Positions 16,275 through 25,802 of a stretch of DNA of 64,000 bases are shown here, in pieces. Within the stretch, counting starts at the first letter, position 1; each line of letters begins with the position of its first letter. The position numbers and the translations under genes were made by a program. Below the pieces are notes generated by a model. That model was given only the letters and a program-made list of their open reading frames with translations. It had not been told where the DNA came from and searched no databases. Source of the DNA: Bacillus sp. Bos-x628 (GTDB taxonomy: Bacteria > Bacillota > Bacilli > Bacillales > Bacillaceae); contig NZ_CP159358.1 in assembly GCF_040500475.1 (NCBI RefSeq), forward strand, positions 2,728,001 to 2,792,000, written 5' to 3'.

Positions 16275-18290
16275 GTGGAGATTTTTTTAGCGGTGCTTGT
16301 ATTACTTGCACTCATTGCATCATCGAATATTATTAATCGTTTTGTACCCTTTATTCCAGTCCCGCTAATTCAAGTGGGTTTAGGAATTTTGGTCGCAGCT
16401 TTTCCTTCAGGTTTACATATTTCTTTAAATCCTGAGCTATTCTTCGTTTTATTTATTGCCCCGCTGTTATTTAATGACGGGAAGCGTACCCCAAGGGATG
16501 AGCTTTGGAAATTAAGAGCGCCCATTTTGCTTTTAGCGCTTGGCTTAGTCTTTGCTACGGTCATTGTAGCAGGATATACCATTCATTGGATGATCCCAAG
16601 CATCCCGCTACCCGCTGCATTTGCTCTAGCAGCCATTTTATCACCAACAGATGTGGTAGCCGTTAGCGCCTTATCCAGTCGTGTGAATATGCCAAAAGGC
16701 ATTATGAGGCTGCTGGAGGGTGAGGGGCTGATGAATGACGCATCAGGACTTGTGGCCTTTAAATTTGCCATTGCAGCAACTGTGACCGGTGCTTTTTCTA
16801 TTGCGCAGGCTTCCTTTAGTTTTGTATTGATTGCCGCTGGCGGTTTATTGACTGGATTTATTTTATCCTTCTTTTTCATACGTTTTCGTTATTTCCTTCG
16901 CCGCTTAGGAATGGATGATGTCACCATGCACATTATCTTGCAAATTTTAACGCCATTTGTGATTTATTTAGCAGCTGAAGAAATTGGCGTTTCAGGGATT
17001 TTAGCTGTTGTTGCAGGCGGGGTGGCGCATGCAATTGAGCAGGACCGGATAGAAGCGAATTTAGCAAAGCTACAGATTGCTTCTACGAATACATGGAATA
17101 TCATTTTATTTATTTTAAACGGACTTGTTTTCGTCTTGCTTGGATTACAAATTCCTGATGTATCCACAGTGATTTTCCAAGATGAAGCGTTTAATAACAT
17201 GCAGGTCATCTGTTACATTTTAATCATTACACTTTGCCTGATGGTTTTGAGATTCTTATGGGTGTGGCTGTTCTGGGCAGGCAATTGGAGTGCAATCAAA
17301 AAGCAGCATGTGAAAAAGCAAAAACTTCGCGCATCGATACTGATGACATTCTCAGGTGTCCGCGGTGCCGTCACATTAGCCGGTGCATTTTCAATCCCCT
17401 TTACACTAGCTGATGGGTCACCATTCCCTGAGCGGCATTTGATTATTTTCCTCGCAGCAGGCGTGATTTTATGCACACTCATTTTAGCTAGTGTGTTATT
17501 GCCTCTTTTATCTGAGAAAAAAGATAAGCAAGTAGATGTGGACACTGATACAAAAATCCAGCACGCAAAACGGAAGCTTTTGAGAAGTGCCATAAAAACA
17601 TTAAAAGAGGGAATGAATGAAGACAATCGAGAAGTGTCTCTAGCTGTCATCAATGAATACCGGATGAAGCTGAGAAATATTCAACGTGAACCTTATCAAT
17701 TCGGGATGAGGAAACAAGAAAGAAAAATTAGACTGCATGGGATTAAAGCAGAGCAGATGAAACTACAGCAATTAATTGATGAAGAGAAAATTGACCAAGA
17801 AGAAGCCTATGAGCTTCAAGAGAGATTTCATGAACTTGAGATGCTATATTCCAATTCCTTTAAGATTCGTTTTTCGAAAGTCAAGTTTTTGCGGCTTCTT
17901 CAATGGCTACACTTATGGCGGCCTCATGAGCGTATTTCAAGCGGCATATTAGAAAACGAAGAGTCGTACAAACAGATACGCAAGAAAACAGCTGAAGCTG
18001 CAATTGAATCAATCAAAAAACATATGACAGATGACAATAAACAAACATGTCATCGGGTCATTGGCTTCTACAATCAAGTCATCTTCCGTTGTGAACATGG
18101 CCCGTCATTCTTTCAGCAGAGAGATCGTGCATTTGACCGTAAGAAAAAGGAGTTAAATTTCAAAGCAGTACAGTCCATTCGTAACGAAATCCAAACCTTA
18201 TATGAAAATGGGGAGATCAATCGTGATATAGCCCACCATTTAAGAGAGTATATCAATGATATGGAGGCTGTTTTATTGACCAATACATGA
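16275..18290 (+). CDS. nhaK: Na+/H+ (K+/H+) antiporter NhaK
   Basis: 671 residues from GTG 16275 (AGGAGG ribosome site); B. subtilis NhaK has 670. The first about 410 residues are a CPA1 antiporter with some 12 helices. [12 protein letters not shown] and [13 protein letters not shown] contain the acidic ion-binding pair ND. The last about 250 residues are a hydrophilic, charged cytoplasmic tail with coiled-coil character, typical of NhaK. It exchanges Na+, K+, Li+ or Rb+ for protons at the plasma membrane for pH and salt homeostasis. Confidence 0.92.
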   Translation: MEIFLAVLVLLALIASSNIINRFVPFIPVPLIQVGLGILVAAFPSGLHISLNPELFFVLFIAPLLFNDGKRTPRDELWKLRAPILLLALGLVFATVIVAGYTIHWMIPSIPLPAAFALAAILSPTDVVAVSALSSRVNMPKGIMRLLEGEGLMNDASGLVAFKFAIAATVTGAFSIAQASFSFVLIAAGGLLTGFILSFFFIRFRYFLRRLGMDDVTMHIILQILTPFVIYLAAEEIGVSGILAVVAGGVAHAIEQDRIEANLAKLQIASTNTWNIILFILNGLVFVLLGLQIPDVSTVIFQDEAFNNMQVICYILIITLCLMVLRFLWVWLFWAGNWSAIKKQHVKKQKLRASILMTFSGVRGAVTLAGAFSIPFTLADGSPFPERHLIIFLAAGVILCTLILASVLLPLLSEKKDKQVDVDTDTKIQHAKRKLLRSAIKTLKEGMNEDNREVSLAVINEYRMKLRNIQREPYQFGMRKQERKIRLHGIKAEQMKLQQLIDEEKIDQEEAYELQERFHELEMLYSNSFKIRFSKVKFLRLLQWLHLWRPHERISSGILENEESYKQIRKKTAEAAIESIKKHMTDDNKQTCHRVIGFYNQVIFRCEHGPSFFQQRDRAFDRKKKELNFKAVQSIRNEIQTLYENGEINRDIAHHLREYINDMEAVLLTNT

Positions 18291-18349
18291 TGTTGTCATT
18301 CCTCGTCCATGTTTTAAGATGAAGGAAAAGAAGACACAGGGGGAGAAAG

Positions 18350-19228
18350 ATGATGGTATATTATGGAGCAATTGAAGCAGGGGGTACAAAGTTTTGTTGT
18401 GCGATAGGAAATGAGCACGGAGAGATTGTTGAAGAATTAACCATTCCAACCGAGCATCCAGAGAAAACATTAAGACAGCTCATTCCATTCTTTCAAACAT
18501 ATCCAATTGAAGCATTAGGGGTCGGCTCATTTGGTCCAATCTGTGTCAAAGAGGGTGATTCTTCTTACGGTTATATCATGAATACACCGAAAATAGAGTG
18601 GAAGCACTACCCATTGATTCCGGAGTTAGAAAAACAATTAGGGGTGCCTGTTTCCTTTACAACAGATGTGAATGCAGCAGCATTAGGTGAACTAACAAAA
18701 GGTGCGGCACAAGGATTAACAAGCTGTATTTATATCACAGTGGGCACCGGTATTGGTGCTGGGGCTATTGTGAAAGGTGAGTTACTGCACGGTCATTCAC
18801 ATCCAGAGATGGGCCATATACTGGTGAGGCATCATGCGTCTGATTCATTTGCAGGTGTCTGCCCCGCACATGGTTCGTGCTTAGAGGGGCTTGCATCTGG
18901 ACCAGCAATTGAGAAGAGGTGGGGAAAGCCTGCTAAAGAGCTGGGCGAGCAAGAAGCAGTATGGGCACTTGAAGCTGATTATTTAGCGCAGGCATTGATG
19001 CAATACACCCTCATCTTAAGCCCAGAGCGCATCATAATGGGTGGCGGTGTGATGAATCAACAGCAATTATTCCCGCTTATCCGAGAAAAGCTTGCTTTTT
19101 ATTTAAATGACTATGTGGACCTACCGCCGCTTGATACATATATTGTATCTCCGGGACTTGGGGACAAGGCAGGGTTGACAGGTGCTTTGCTTTTAGCAAT
19201 GGAAAGAAAAGCGAACTGCTCACAATAG
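18350..19228 (+). CDS. ROK-family sugar kinase, probably fructokinase
   Basis: 292 residues of the ROK family. N-terminal GAIEAGGTKF is the ATP-binding loop, DVNAAALGE carries the catalytic Asp, ITVGTGIGAG follows, and the zinc site is formed by His and Cys in GHILVRHH, CPAHGSCLEG. That set resembles the Bacillus fructokinases GmuE (YdhR) and ScrK. It phosphorylates a hexose, most likely fructose, with ATP. It stands alone between nhaK and yvgN with no linked sugar transporter, so its pathway is not shown by context. Two adjacent ATG codons (18350 and 18353) are possible starts; GGGGGAGAAAG precedes them. Confidence 0.8.
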   Translation: MMVYYGAIEAGGTKFCCAIGNEHGEIVEELTIPTEHPEKTLRQLIPFFQTYPIEALGVGSFGPICVKEGDSSYGYIMNTPKIEWKHYPLIPELEKQLGVPVSFTTDVNAAALGELTKGAAQGLTSCIYITVGTGIGAGAIVKGELLHGHSHPEMGHILVRHHASDSFAGVCPAHGSCLEGLASGPAIEKRWGKPAKELGEQEAVWALEADYLAQALMQYTLILSPERIIMGGGVMNQQQLFPLIREKLAFYLNDYVDLPPLDTYIVSPGLGDKAGLTGALLLAMERKANCSQ

Positions 19229-19291
19229 AGTTTTTATTCTCAACATGAGATAATGAAATAGATGGAATCTATGAAAAAGGTGGTTGTTAAA

Positions 19292-20137
19292 ATGGTTAAA
19301 AGCTTGAATGATACCGTAACACTAAATAACGGAGTGGAAATGCCTTGGTTTGGTTTAGGTGTATTCAAAGTGGAGGACGGCAATCAAGTGGTAGATGCCG
19401 TAAAAGCAGCCATACGAAATGGATATCGAAGCATTGATACGGCAGCAGTTTATAAAAATGAGACAGGTGTAGGGAAAGCCATTAAAGAATCGGGCGTCAA
19501 ACGAGAAGAGTTATTCATTACATCTAAAGTATGGAACACCGACCAAGGCTATGACAACACACTAGCTGCCTTTGACGCAAGCTTGAATCGATTGGGGCTT
19601 GATTACTTAGATCTCTATTTAATTCATTGGCCCGGACCAAATGCAGACACTTTTAAAGATACATGGCGTGCGCTTGAGAAGCTTTATAAGGATGGGAAAG
19701 TAAGAGCCATTGGTGTGAGTAATTTCTATATTCATCATTTAGAAGAGCTGTTAAAAGATGCAGCAGTTGTACCAGCAGTCGACCAAGTGGAGTTTCATCC
19801 GAAGCTGACATTGCAAGAGCTGCGGCAATACGCAAAGGAAAAAGGTATACAAATTGAAGCATGGTCTCCGCTCATGCAAGGCAAGCTGCTAGATCATGAC
19901 GTGCTGAAGGAAATCGCATCACGCTACAATAAATCCGTCGCACAAGTCATTTTACGATGGGATCTGCAAAGCGGCGTGGTAACCATCCCAAAATCAATCA
20001 ATGAAGAACGCATTAAACAAAATGCAGATATTTTTGATTTCGAGCTTTCTCAAGAAGACATGGAAAAAATCGACGCATTAAACAATAACGAGCGAGTCGG
20101 CTCTAACCCAGATACCATGACTGTTGGGTTTGAGTGA
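19292..20137 (+). CDS. yvgN: Aldo/keto reductase YvgN (glyoxal reductase)
   Basis: 281 residues from ATG 19292 (AAAAAGGTGG upstream); the longer frame from 19262 is less likely because its first ATGs lack a ribosome site. The catalytic tetrad is present: Asp in SIDTAAVYKNE with its Tyr, Lys in TSKVWN and His in LIHWPGP. NADPH contacts lie in IPKS. YvgN of B. subtilis reduces glyoxal and methylglyoxal. The protein is a cytosolic TIM barrel acting in aldehyde detoxification. Confidence 0.9.
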   Translation: MVKSLNDTVTLNNGVEMPWFGLGVFKVEDGNQVVDAVKAAIRNGYRSIDTAAVYKNETGVGKAIKESGVKREELFITSKVWNTDQGYDNTLAAFDASLNRLGLDYLDLYLIHWPGPNADTFKDTWRALEKLYKDGKVRAIGVSNFYIHHLEELLKDAAVVPAVDQVEFHPKLTLQELRQYAKEKGIQIEAWSPLMQGKLLDHDVLKEIASRYNKSVAQVILRWDLQSGVVTIPKSINEERIKQNADIFDFELSQEDMEKIDALNNNERVGSNPDTMTVGFE

Positions 20138-20159
20138 ATCATTGAATAGAATCATTCTT

Positions 20160-20223
20160 AAAACACCTTTCAATAGCTATAGGAGTTAAATACTCTGAAT
20201 GACTATTTGAAAGGTGTTTTTTG
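20160..20223 (+). terminator. yvgN terminator
   Basis: AAACACCTTTCAA pairs with TTTGAAAGGTGTTTT across a 35-nt partly paired loop, then T-rich. Between it and 20390 about 170 bp of AT-rich sequence shows no gene. Confidence 0.75.
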
Positions 20224-20389
20224 TTTTATAGATAACACGCTGTTAAAATCACCTTAAAATGATTTAAATAAAAAATTTGTATTAGTTTGTTATTTAGAAC
20301 AATTGTTTTTGAATTGGTCGTTTTATGTCGAAGTTTTATTTTATCTGGGTTGATGTATATGAGCTATTATTTTTTGACTTCTAATGTTG

Positions 20390-20415
20390 TGTCCCCACTA
20401 TTTAATAGGGGGACA
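20390..20415 (-). terminator. Hairpin at the modB stop codon
   Basis: TGTCCCC and GGGGACA pair, with TATT/AATA inside, immediately after the modB stop. There is no clear T-run on the minus strand, so termination is uncertain; it may protect the 3' end. Confidence 0.4.
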
Positions 20416-21081
20416 TTATGGCGTGCGGCTACGCACAGCCAGCAACATGAAAAAGGATAGGATGACAATACAAATCGTCCAAGCCCAAGCAAGTTCCATT
20501 CGGCCAGAATCAATGGCAACATAGATTGCTGTTGGGAGTGTTTGTGTTTTTCCTGGAATGTTGCCGGCAAACATGAAGGTAGCACCAAATTCTCCAAGGG
20601 CTCTCGCAAAGCTTAGTACAGCGCCAGATAGCAAGGAAGGCATGGCCAAAGGAATGGTGATGAGGGTAAAGACTTGGATCGAATGAGCACCATCTACTTT
20701 TGCAGCGTCTTCAATGTCTGCATCAATCGTAGAAAATCCTGCTTTGGCTGATTGATACATGAGCGGACATGCGACGACAGTCGATGCAATGACAGCAGCC
20801 CACCATGTGAAAATGACAGGTTGATGAAAGAGCCATTCAATGGCACTGCCAATGACACTATGTTTTCCAAAAATGATGAGCAATAAAAAGCCTACCACTG
20901 TTGGTGGAAGAACGAGCGGCATCATCAGGAGCGTTTCAACGATCATTTTTCCTTTGAAGGATGTTCGGGCCATCCAAAGGCCAATAACCGTTCCAAATAG
21001 TGTGGCTAGTATGCCGCTAACCACTGCAATTTGAATGGACAGCCAAATAGGCGAAAAAAATTCTTCATTCAACATAGACAT
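20416..21081 (-). CDS. modB: Molybdate ABC transporter permease ModB
   Basis: 221 residues, five membrane helices, matching YvgM of B. subtilis (227). ALGEFGATFMFAG is the EAA loop that docks the ATPase, and LPPTVVGFLLL is typical of ModB. It shares its first base with the modA stop (A of TAATG). No modC ATPase lies here, as in B. subtilis, so the ATPase must come from elsewhere. Confidence 0.88.
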   Translation of the reverse strand: MSMLNEEFFSPIWLSIQIAVVSGILATLFGTVIGLWMARTSFKGKMIVETLLMMPLVLPPTVVGFLLLIIFGKHSVIGSAIEWLFHQPVIFTWWAAVIASTVVACPLMYQSAKAGFSTIDADIEDAAKVDGAHSIQVFTLITIPLAMPSLLSGAVLSFARALGEFGATFMFAGNIPGKTQTLPTAIYVAIDSGRMELAWAWTICIVILSFFMLLAVRSRTP

Positions 21082-21863
21082 TACCTAACTTGAAAACCGT
21101 ACTTTTGAAAAATAGATATGGCTGTATTTGATTGAAGAAATTGATAAAATATTTTTGCCTCATCTTTGTGTTCTGTCTCATTCACAATCCCAACTGGATA
21201 GACAATTGGAGAATGCATATCCTCATTTGCCTCATCTACAATCTTTACTTTTTTGGAAACAAGGGCATCTGTCTTATAGACAATACCTGCTTCTACATTG
21301 CCTGTTTCCACATAGCTTAACACTTGACGCACATCCTTACCGTATACGGCTTTTCCTTTCACCTGATCCCATATGTTCATTTTTGTGAAGATTTCTTTTG
21401 CATATGTACCAGCAGGCACAGATTCAGGTGTGCCAAGAGCGATTTTCCCCTTGAGGTTCTGGACATCGTTAAATGTTTTGATAGAAGAAGGGCTTTCTTT
21501 CGGAACAATGAGCACAAGTTCATTTTGAATGGCATCTTTCGTTTGATTCTTGTCGATGTCGCCTGATTGTACAAGTTCATCAAATGGCTCCTCAGCAGCT
21601 GAGAAAAAGATATCGACTTTTGCGCCTTGAGCAATTTGCTGCTTCAATGCACCGGATGCCCCAAAATTATTGGTTAATTTTACGTTCGGATGTTGATCTT
21701 CAAAGGCTGATTCAATTTCTTTTAGTGCATCTTGCAAGCTTGCTGCAGCTGAAATAACAAGCTCCGTCTTCTTGTTTGAATCTGATAACTTCATCACTGC
21801 TTGGCATCCAGTCAAGAGTATACAGATGGTGATGAAAGGTAAAAATACATACTTCATGTTCAC
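21081..21863 (-). CDS. modA: Molybdate-binding lipoprotein ModA
   Basis: 260 residues with a lipobox (CILLTGCQ, Cys at about 20). The mature part is a type-II periplasmic-binding fold of the ModA family: SAAASLQDALKEI holds the oxyanion-binding Ser, NFGASGALKQQI the second anion loop and EAGIVYKTDAL the third. It captures molybdate or tungstate outside the cell for ModB. Corresponds to YvgL. A TATAAT on the minus strand about 35 bp upstream of the start is the likely -10. Confidence 0.9.
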   Translation of the reverse strand: MNMKYVFLPFITICILLTGCQAVMKLSDSNKKTELVISAAASLQDALKEIESAFEDQHPNVKLTNNFGASGALKQQIAQGAKVDIFFSAAEEPFDELVQSGDIDKNQTKDAIQNELVLIVPKESPSSIKTFNDVQNLKGKIALGTPESVPAGTYAKEIFTKMNIWDQVKGKAVYGKDVRQVLSYVETGNVEAGIVYKTDALVSKKVKIVDEANEDMHSPIVYPVGIVNETEHKDEAKIFYQFLQSNTAISIFQKYGFQVR

Positions 21864-22007
21864 ACCTCTAACGATTAAATATCAATGCTTATCCCTTATT
21901 ATAATCATACTGATTTGACCATTCATAGGCTTTCAGCAAAAAATGGGATCATCTCATGGCAAGAAGGAGCCGTTAGTGCTTGATGTACTATTAAAAAAAT
22001 AACAAAC

Positions 22008-22030
22008 AAAAAACGCCATTTGGCGGCGTT
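22008..22030 (-). terminator. yvgJ terminator
   Basis: AACGCC/GGCGTT hairpin followed on the minus strand by T6, starting at the stop codon of the LTA-synthase-family gene. Confidence 0.8.
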
Positions 22031-23880
22031 TAATGCTGATAAAAACGAAGGAGATTCCCATTAATGACTTTATCTGATAAGGACAGCTCTTTATTGGCTT
22101 TATCAATATAAGGCTGACACACCTCATCATTTTCAACAGGTTCACGTGTTTTTTGATCATAGCAAGTGTTTTTCGTATAAAGATAATCGTCTGTGATAAA
22201 GTTCCCGTTTCTCAGAACAGCGAAAGGCATCCGTTCGTTTGAGAACAGGTCGTTGCCAAATTGAATCGAATCTTTTGACTCAATGCCAAGCAGGTGAAGG
22301 AGTGTCGGTTTGACGTCCATTTGCCCAGCCGTTTTAGATATTTGTTCTGGTGCTTGATCAGTAACACCGGGTATGTAGATTAAAAACGGAACACGCTGAA
22401 GTTTGACAGCATCAAACGGAGTGATTTCATCCTGATTCAGAAGCTCAGCCATCGCCTCATGATGCGCTTCTGAAATCCCATAATGATCACCCATTAGTAC
22501 AAACATCGTATTATCGTATAGCCCTTCCTCTTTCATCCGCTCGAAGAAGGTCTTAACGGCTTCATCCTGATAGCGGACAGTGGTCACATAACGGTTTACA
22601 ATCGCACTAGAAGAGTCATATTCATCTATAAACTGGTCCTTTCGATTAATTTCAAATGGAAAATGATTTGTCAGGGTAATAAACGTGCTGTAATAAGGGG
22701 CCTTCAGTTTTTTTAAATAATCAATGGATTGATCAAAGAATGCCATATCCTTTAAGCCCCAGCCAGTGGAATTCCGATCATTAACATCAAAAGAATCAAC
22801 ATCATAAAAACGATCAATGCCAAGCGATTGATACATAACATCACGATTCCAAAAGGTCTTATGATTCGCATGAAATTGAACCGATTGGTAGCTCTCTTTT
22901 TTCAATTGTTTGTATAAAGTATCAAATTGATTGTCGCTTGCTGTGAAAAAAACAGCGCCGCTGCTAGATGGATAGAGGGAATTTGCGACAATGAACTCTG
23001 AGTCCGACGTCTTTCCTTGCTCTGTCTGTTGATAAAATTCATCAAAGTAAAAGCTCTTTTTGGTAAGTTGATTGAGAAAGGGCGTGATTTCTTGACCGTT
23101 CACCTTTTGGTCAATGACAAAGTGTTGTGTCGATTCAAGAGAAATGAAAACGACGTTCTTGCCTTTAGCCAGTCCAAAATAGTCTTTGTTTGGTGCACTG
23201 TAATCAGCCTTTGTGTAGTTCGCAACTGTTGAAAGGGTATCTTCATCTGCAAAGGCCTTTTGTCCAATTCGCGCTGTTTGTGCAAAGGCGTCATACATGT
23301 GGAATTGGAAAAGACCTAGGTTCCGAACAATGACTTCTCGATCATAAGAGCTTGTGAGAAATCGCGGATGGTCCATCAGGGCTGAACTGATATGAAAAAG
23401 CAAAAATGTGAAGCAAATCGCATAGTACGTTTTGATTGTTTGAAAAGAAGCTTTTGGTGTTAACGGCTTACGCTTTAACAGCCAAGCCAAGATTGCAAAA
23501 TCAATCAGCATTAGTAAAAAGAGCGGGTGGAACAATTCAGTCATACTGCTGCCCATATCCCCCATATTCTTTGCCTGAAATAACACAGGAATGGTAATGA
23601 AATCGATATAAAAACCGTAGAAAATCGTATTACTTATCAAGATTGCGGTGAGAACAAAATTTGTCGTCAATAAAAAAACCTTTTGTTTGGCATCATTCAA
23701 AAAAAGTGCAATACCAAACAAAGGAAGCAAAAAGCTTAGCGGATTGATGAGCAGCAGCCATTCATGAAACAAGTTGGCTGTTCGTATATGAAATCCGAAT
23801 TGATAAATGATATATGTTTTCATCCACATGAAGAGGATGGAGTACACTAAAAACCAGTGATCTTTGAAAAACGCTTTCAT
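22030..23880 (-). CDS. yvgJ: Lipoteichoic acid synthase/primase family protein YvgJ
   Basis: 616 residues, against 617 for B. subtilis YvgJ. Five N-terminal helices (to about residue 190) precede an extracellular sulfatase-fold domain. The catalytic Thr is in EQGKTSDSEF, with metal ligands in FISLEST and GDHYGISEAHHE. LtaS-family enzymes transfer glycerol phosphate from phosphatidylglycerol; YvgJ is described as an LTA primase that adds the first unit. Here it is a single-gene leftward transcript. Residues for catalysis are intact. Confidence 0.9.
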   Translation of the reverse strand: MKAFFKDHWFLVYSILFMWMKTYIIYQFGFHIRTANLFHEWLLLINPLSFLLPLFGIALFLNDAKQKVFLLTTNFVLTAILISNTIFYGFYIDFITIPVLFQAKNMGDMGSSMTELFHPLFLLMLIDFAILAWLLKRKPLTPKASFQTIKTYYAICFTFLLFHISSALMDHPRFLTSSYDREVIVRNLGLFQFHMYDAFAQTARIGQKAFADEDTLSTVANYTKADYSAPNKDYFGLAKGKNVVFISLESTQHFVIDQKVNGQEITPFLNQLTKKSFYFDEFYQQTEQGKTSDSEFIVANSLYPSSSGAVFFTASDNQFDTLYKQLKKESYQSVQFHANHKTFWNRDVMYQSLGIDRFYDVDSFDVNDRNSTGWGLKDMAFFDQSIDYLKKLKAPYYSTFITLTNHFPFEINRKDQFIDEYDSSSAIVNRYVTTVRYQDEAVKTFFERMKEEGLYDNTMFVLMGDHYGISEAHHEAMAELLNQDEITPFDAVKLQRVPFLIYIPGVTDQAPEQISKTAGQMDVKPTLLHLLGIESKDSIQFGNDLFSNERMPFAVLRNGNFITDDYLYTKNTCYDQKTREPVENDEVCQPYIDKANKELSLSDKVINGNLLRFYQH

Positions 23881-23989
23881 GTATGTAGCTCCTCACCATT
23901 CTGTATTCAGCTCAAGGCAAAAACACTTATCTTAAAACTACTAAAAAAATGAGGAATGATCAATTCATATCCTGCCTTTTTTCATTCTC

Positions 23990-24481
23990 TTAGAACTGAA
24001 ATGGGACGGGTAATCCGCAAATGACGGCGATATAATAGCAAGTGACAATTGTGAGGGCAGCTAGGACGACTTGTTCACCTGTACTGCCTGTTTTGACATA
24101 AAAGGGGAGACGTACTTTTATCGTAGCCGGAAATAAGAATTTAATACCATTCACTGTTCCTGCATCAAGTAAAAGGTGACTCGCTATGCCGACAAGTAAA
24201 CCGAATTGTAGACTGTCATTTGGAATGTATGTGGTCGCAATCAAATAAATGATCAGCATAAATAATAAACTGTGTGTAAAGGTTCGATGACCGAAAACAC
24301 TAGAAATCAATGTTGAAAATAGCGGGAATTTCCTACCAATTTTACTTTTCGTATGACAAAGATCAGGGATAAGAGCACCTACTGATCCAGCAGCAGTCAT
24401 GGTGATAGGATCATATCCATAGTAGTAGGCGGCGGCTGAGCAGGCGGCAACTCCGCCCATGATATGTGTTTTTCCTGTCAT
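23990..24481 (-). CDS. yvsG: YvsG, YdjM-type membrane-bound hydrolase family
   Basis: 163 residues, near the 160 of B. subtilis YvsG. Conserved His/Asp: MTGKTHIMGG at the start, IPDLCHTKSKIG, FGHRTFTHS and ASHLLLDAGTVNGI are the putative metal-binding residues of the YdjM (DUF457) family. Four membrane helices. Relatives are induced by DNA damage, but I see no LexA site here. The biochemical function is unknown. Confidence 0.85.
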   Translation of the reverse strand: MTGKTHIMGGVAACSAAAYYYGYDPITMTAAGSVGALIPDLCHTKSKIGRKFPLFSTLISSVFGHRTFTHSLLFMLIIYLIATTYIPNDSLQFGLLVGIASHLLLDAGTVNGIKFLFPATIKVRLPFYVKTGSTGEQVVLAALTIVTCYYIAVICGLPVPFQF

Positions 24482-24651
24482 GATGCGTACTCCTGTTCTA
24501 TCTGTAGTTCAAGTATTCACTATATCAAGCGTGAATTCATTCAGCAAGGCTTATTTTTAAAGAAAGAAGGTTAAAATCTTTGGCGGATGAGAAAAACACT
24601 CTATAATAAGAATGAAGTCATTATGACATTAACGATAAGGATGCGATTCGG

Positions 24652-25080
24652 ATGAGTAATGCAGACATTTTAAAAGAAATTGTTCTCGTACATTATGAAG
24701 TCAGCCGTAAGTTAAACCGTAAGTTACTTGAGTTAGAAAAAGATATCACACCTCCGCAAATTTATGCCCTCTCTATTTTGATTCAAGGCAAAGTTTCTCA
24801 TGCCGAAGAGCTGAAACAAAGGCTCTCTTTGAATCCAGGTGCAGCCTCTATTGCACTCAATAAATTATCTGAACAGGGATACATTCAAAGAGAACGGGAC
24901 AAGCATGACCATTCACTTGTCCGTTTAGAAGCCACTGAAAAAGGCTTAGCCATTTACGAAAAGCATACACGTGTTTTTGGCAAAGTGATTCAGCATATGA
25001 TGTCAGACTTCACAGAGGAAGACTTAAAGACCTTTCTTCAATACTTGCAAAAAATGAGAAAAACCTTTCAGGATGAATGA
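24652..25080 (+). CDS. MarR-family transcriptional regulator
   Basis: 142 residues with a winged-helix MarR domain: the recognition region SLNPGAASIALNKLSEQGYI and the wing RERDKHDHSLVRLEATEKG. It is likely a dimeric repressor. It is followed by a small charged ORF, and the lysine riboswitch unit lies beyond a terminator, so a link to yvsH is not shown. I do not recognise which B. subtilis MarR protein it matches. Ribosome site AAGGATGCGATTCGG. Confidence 0.75.
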   Translation: MSNADILKEIVLVHYEVSRKLNRKLLELEKDITPPQIYALSILIQGKVSHAEELKQRLSLNPGAASIALNKLSEQGYIQRERDKHDHSLVRLEATEKGLAIYEKHTRVFGKVIQHMMSDFTEEDLKTFLQYLQKMRKTFQDE

Positions 25081-25164
25081 TGAGTATGCCCCTTTGTATA
25101 ATGCATGACCCAGTAGCACAAATTAAACAGGCAATGGGATATTATGAAAAGGGGTGAAGCAGTG

Positions 25165-25308
25165 ATGTCATTTTTCCAAAAGGATAAAAAGGCGAAAAGT
25201 GAAAAAGATCATCAGCAAGTTGATCAGCTGTTAGAAGAAGCAAGCAAAGAACTAGCAGGCGATCCTTTGCAAGAAGCTGTACAAAAGAAGAAAAACAAGC
25301 ATCAATAA
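25165..25308 (+). CDS. Small charged protein of unknown function
   Basis: A 47-codon ORF (ATG 25165) preceded by AAAAGGGGTGAAG. The product is highly charged, with Lys-rich ends (DKKAKSEKD, KKKNKHQ) and an amphipathic acidic helix between them (LLEEASKELAGD). It has no membrane segment. It ends right before a strong terminator, which supports a real gene. I do not recognise it. Confidence 0.6.
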   Translation: MSFFQKDKKAKSEKDHQQVDQLLEEASKELAGDPLQEAVQKKKNKHQ

Positions 25309-25310
25309 GG

Positions 25311-25346
25311 AAAAAGGGCGGAGAAAAAGTTCTCTGTCCTTTTTTC
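25311..25346 (+). terminator. Terminator after the small charged ORF
   Basis: AAAAAGGGCGGAGAA pairs with TTCTCTGTCCTTTTTT (one mismatch, G-T pairs), ending in T6. Confidence 0.8.
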
Positions 25347-25430
25347 TATGATTTTCCCTTTGACAGATATGAGAATGTTTGATAATCTTCGTGTAGTAAA
25401 AAGTGAATAGAAATCCTCACGCTATGTCTC

Positions 25431-25606
25431 AGTGAGGTAGAGGTTGCGCGGATGATGAGTCACACATGGGAGAGATGGAATCGTTGATCATGTGAAAAAA
25501 GGCATCAGCGCCGAAGTGTAGAGAGAGCTCCAACTTTCTTTATGCTGGGTCTGCATTGAATAAATGCAGGACTGCCACGTCTAAATAGCGTGGAGGGCTA
25601 TCCGGA
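25431..25606 (+). ncRNA. Lysine riboswitch (L box) aptamer
   Basis: The conserved L-box blocks appear in order: GAGGTAGAGG at 25434, GATGATGAGT, AGGCATCAGCGCCGAAG, GCTGGGTCTGCA, GGACTGCCACG and, closing P1, CGTGGAGGGCTATCC. These are the core and kink-turn regions of the lysine aptamer. It lies upstream of an APC transporter, as L boxes do for yvsH in B. subtilis. A candidate promoter TTGACA at 25360-25365 with TAATCT or GATAAT downstream precedes it. Lysine binding should favour the terminator that follows. Confidence 0.93.
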
Positions 25607-25628
25607 GATCAAGGTGTATGTTTTGAAA

Positions 25629-25657
25629 AGCATGGACTTTTGTTCAGGCTTTTTTTT
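25629..25657 (+). terminator. Riboswitch-controlled terminator
   Basis: AGCATGGAC pairs with GTTCAGGCT (central mismatches) over a TTTT loop, then T8. It is the expression platform of the lysine riboswitch; 145 bp of leader remain before yvsH. Confidence 0.85.
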
Positions 25658-25802
25658 ATGTTCTGATGGTAAGAAAAGGGCATGCTTGTTTTTAAGAAAG
25701 GGACCCTTAACGAACATAAAGAATGCAAATCATTGCATCACAAATATATCGACAAAGATACTGCCGGGTCTGGTCCAAAGAGAATAAAACGGAGGTACGG
25801 AA

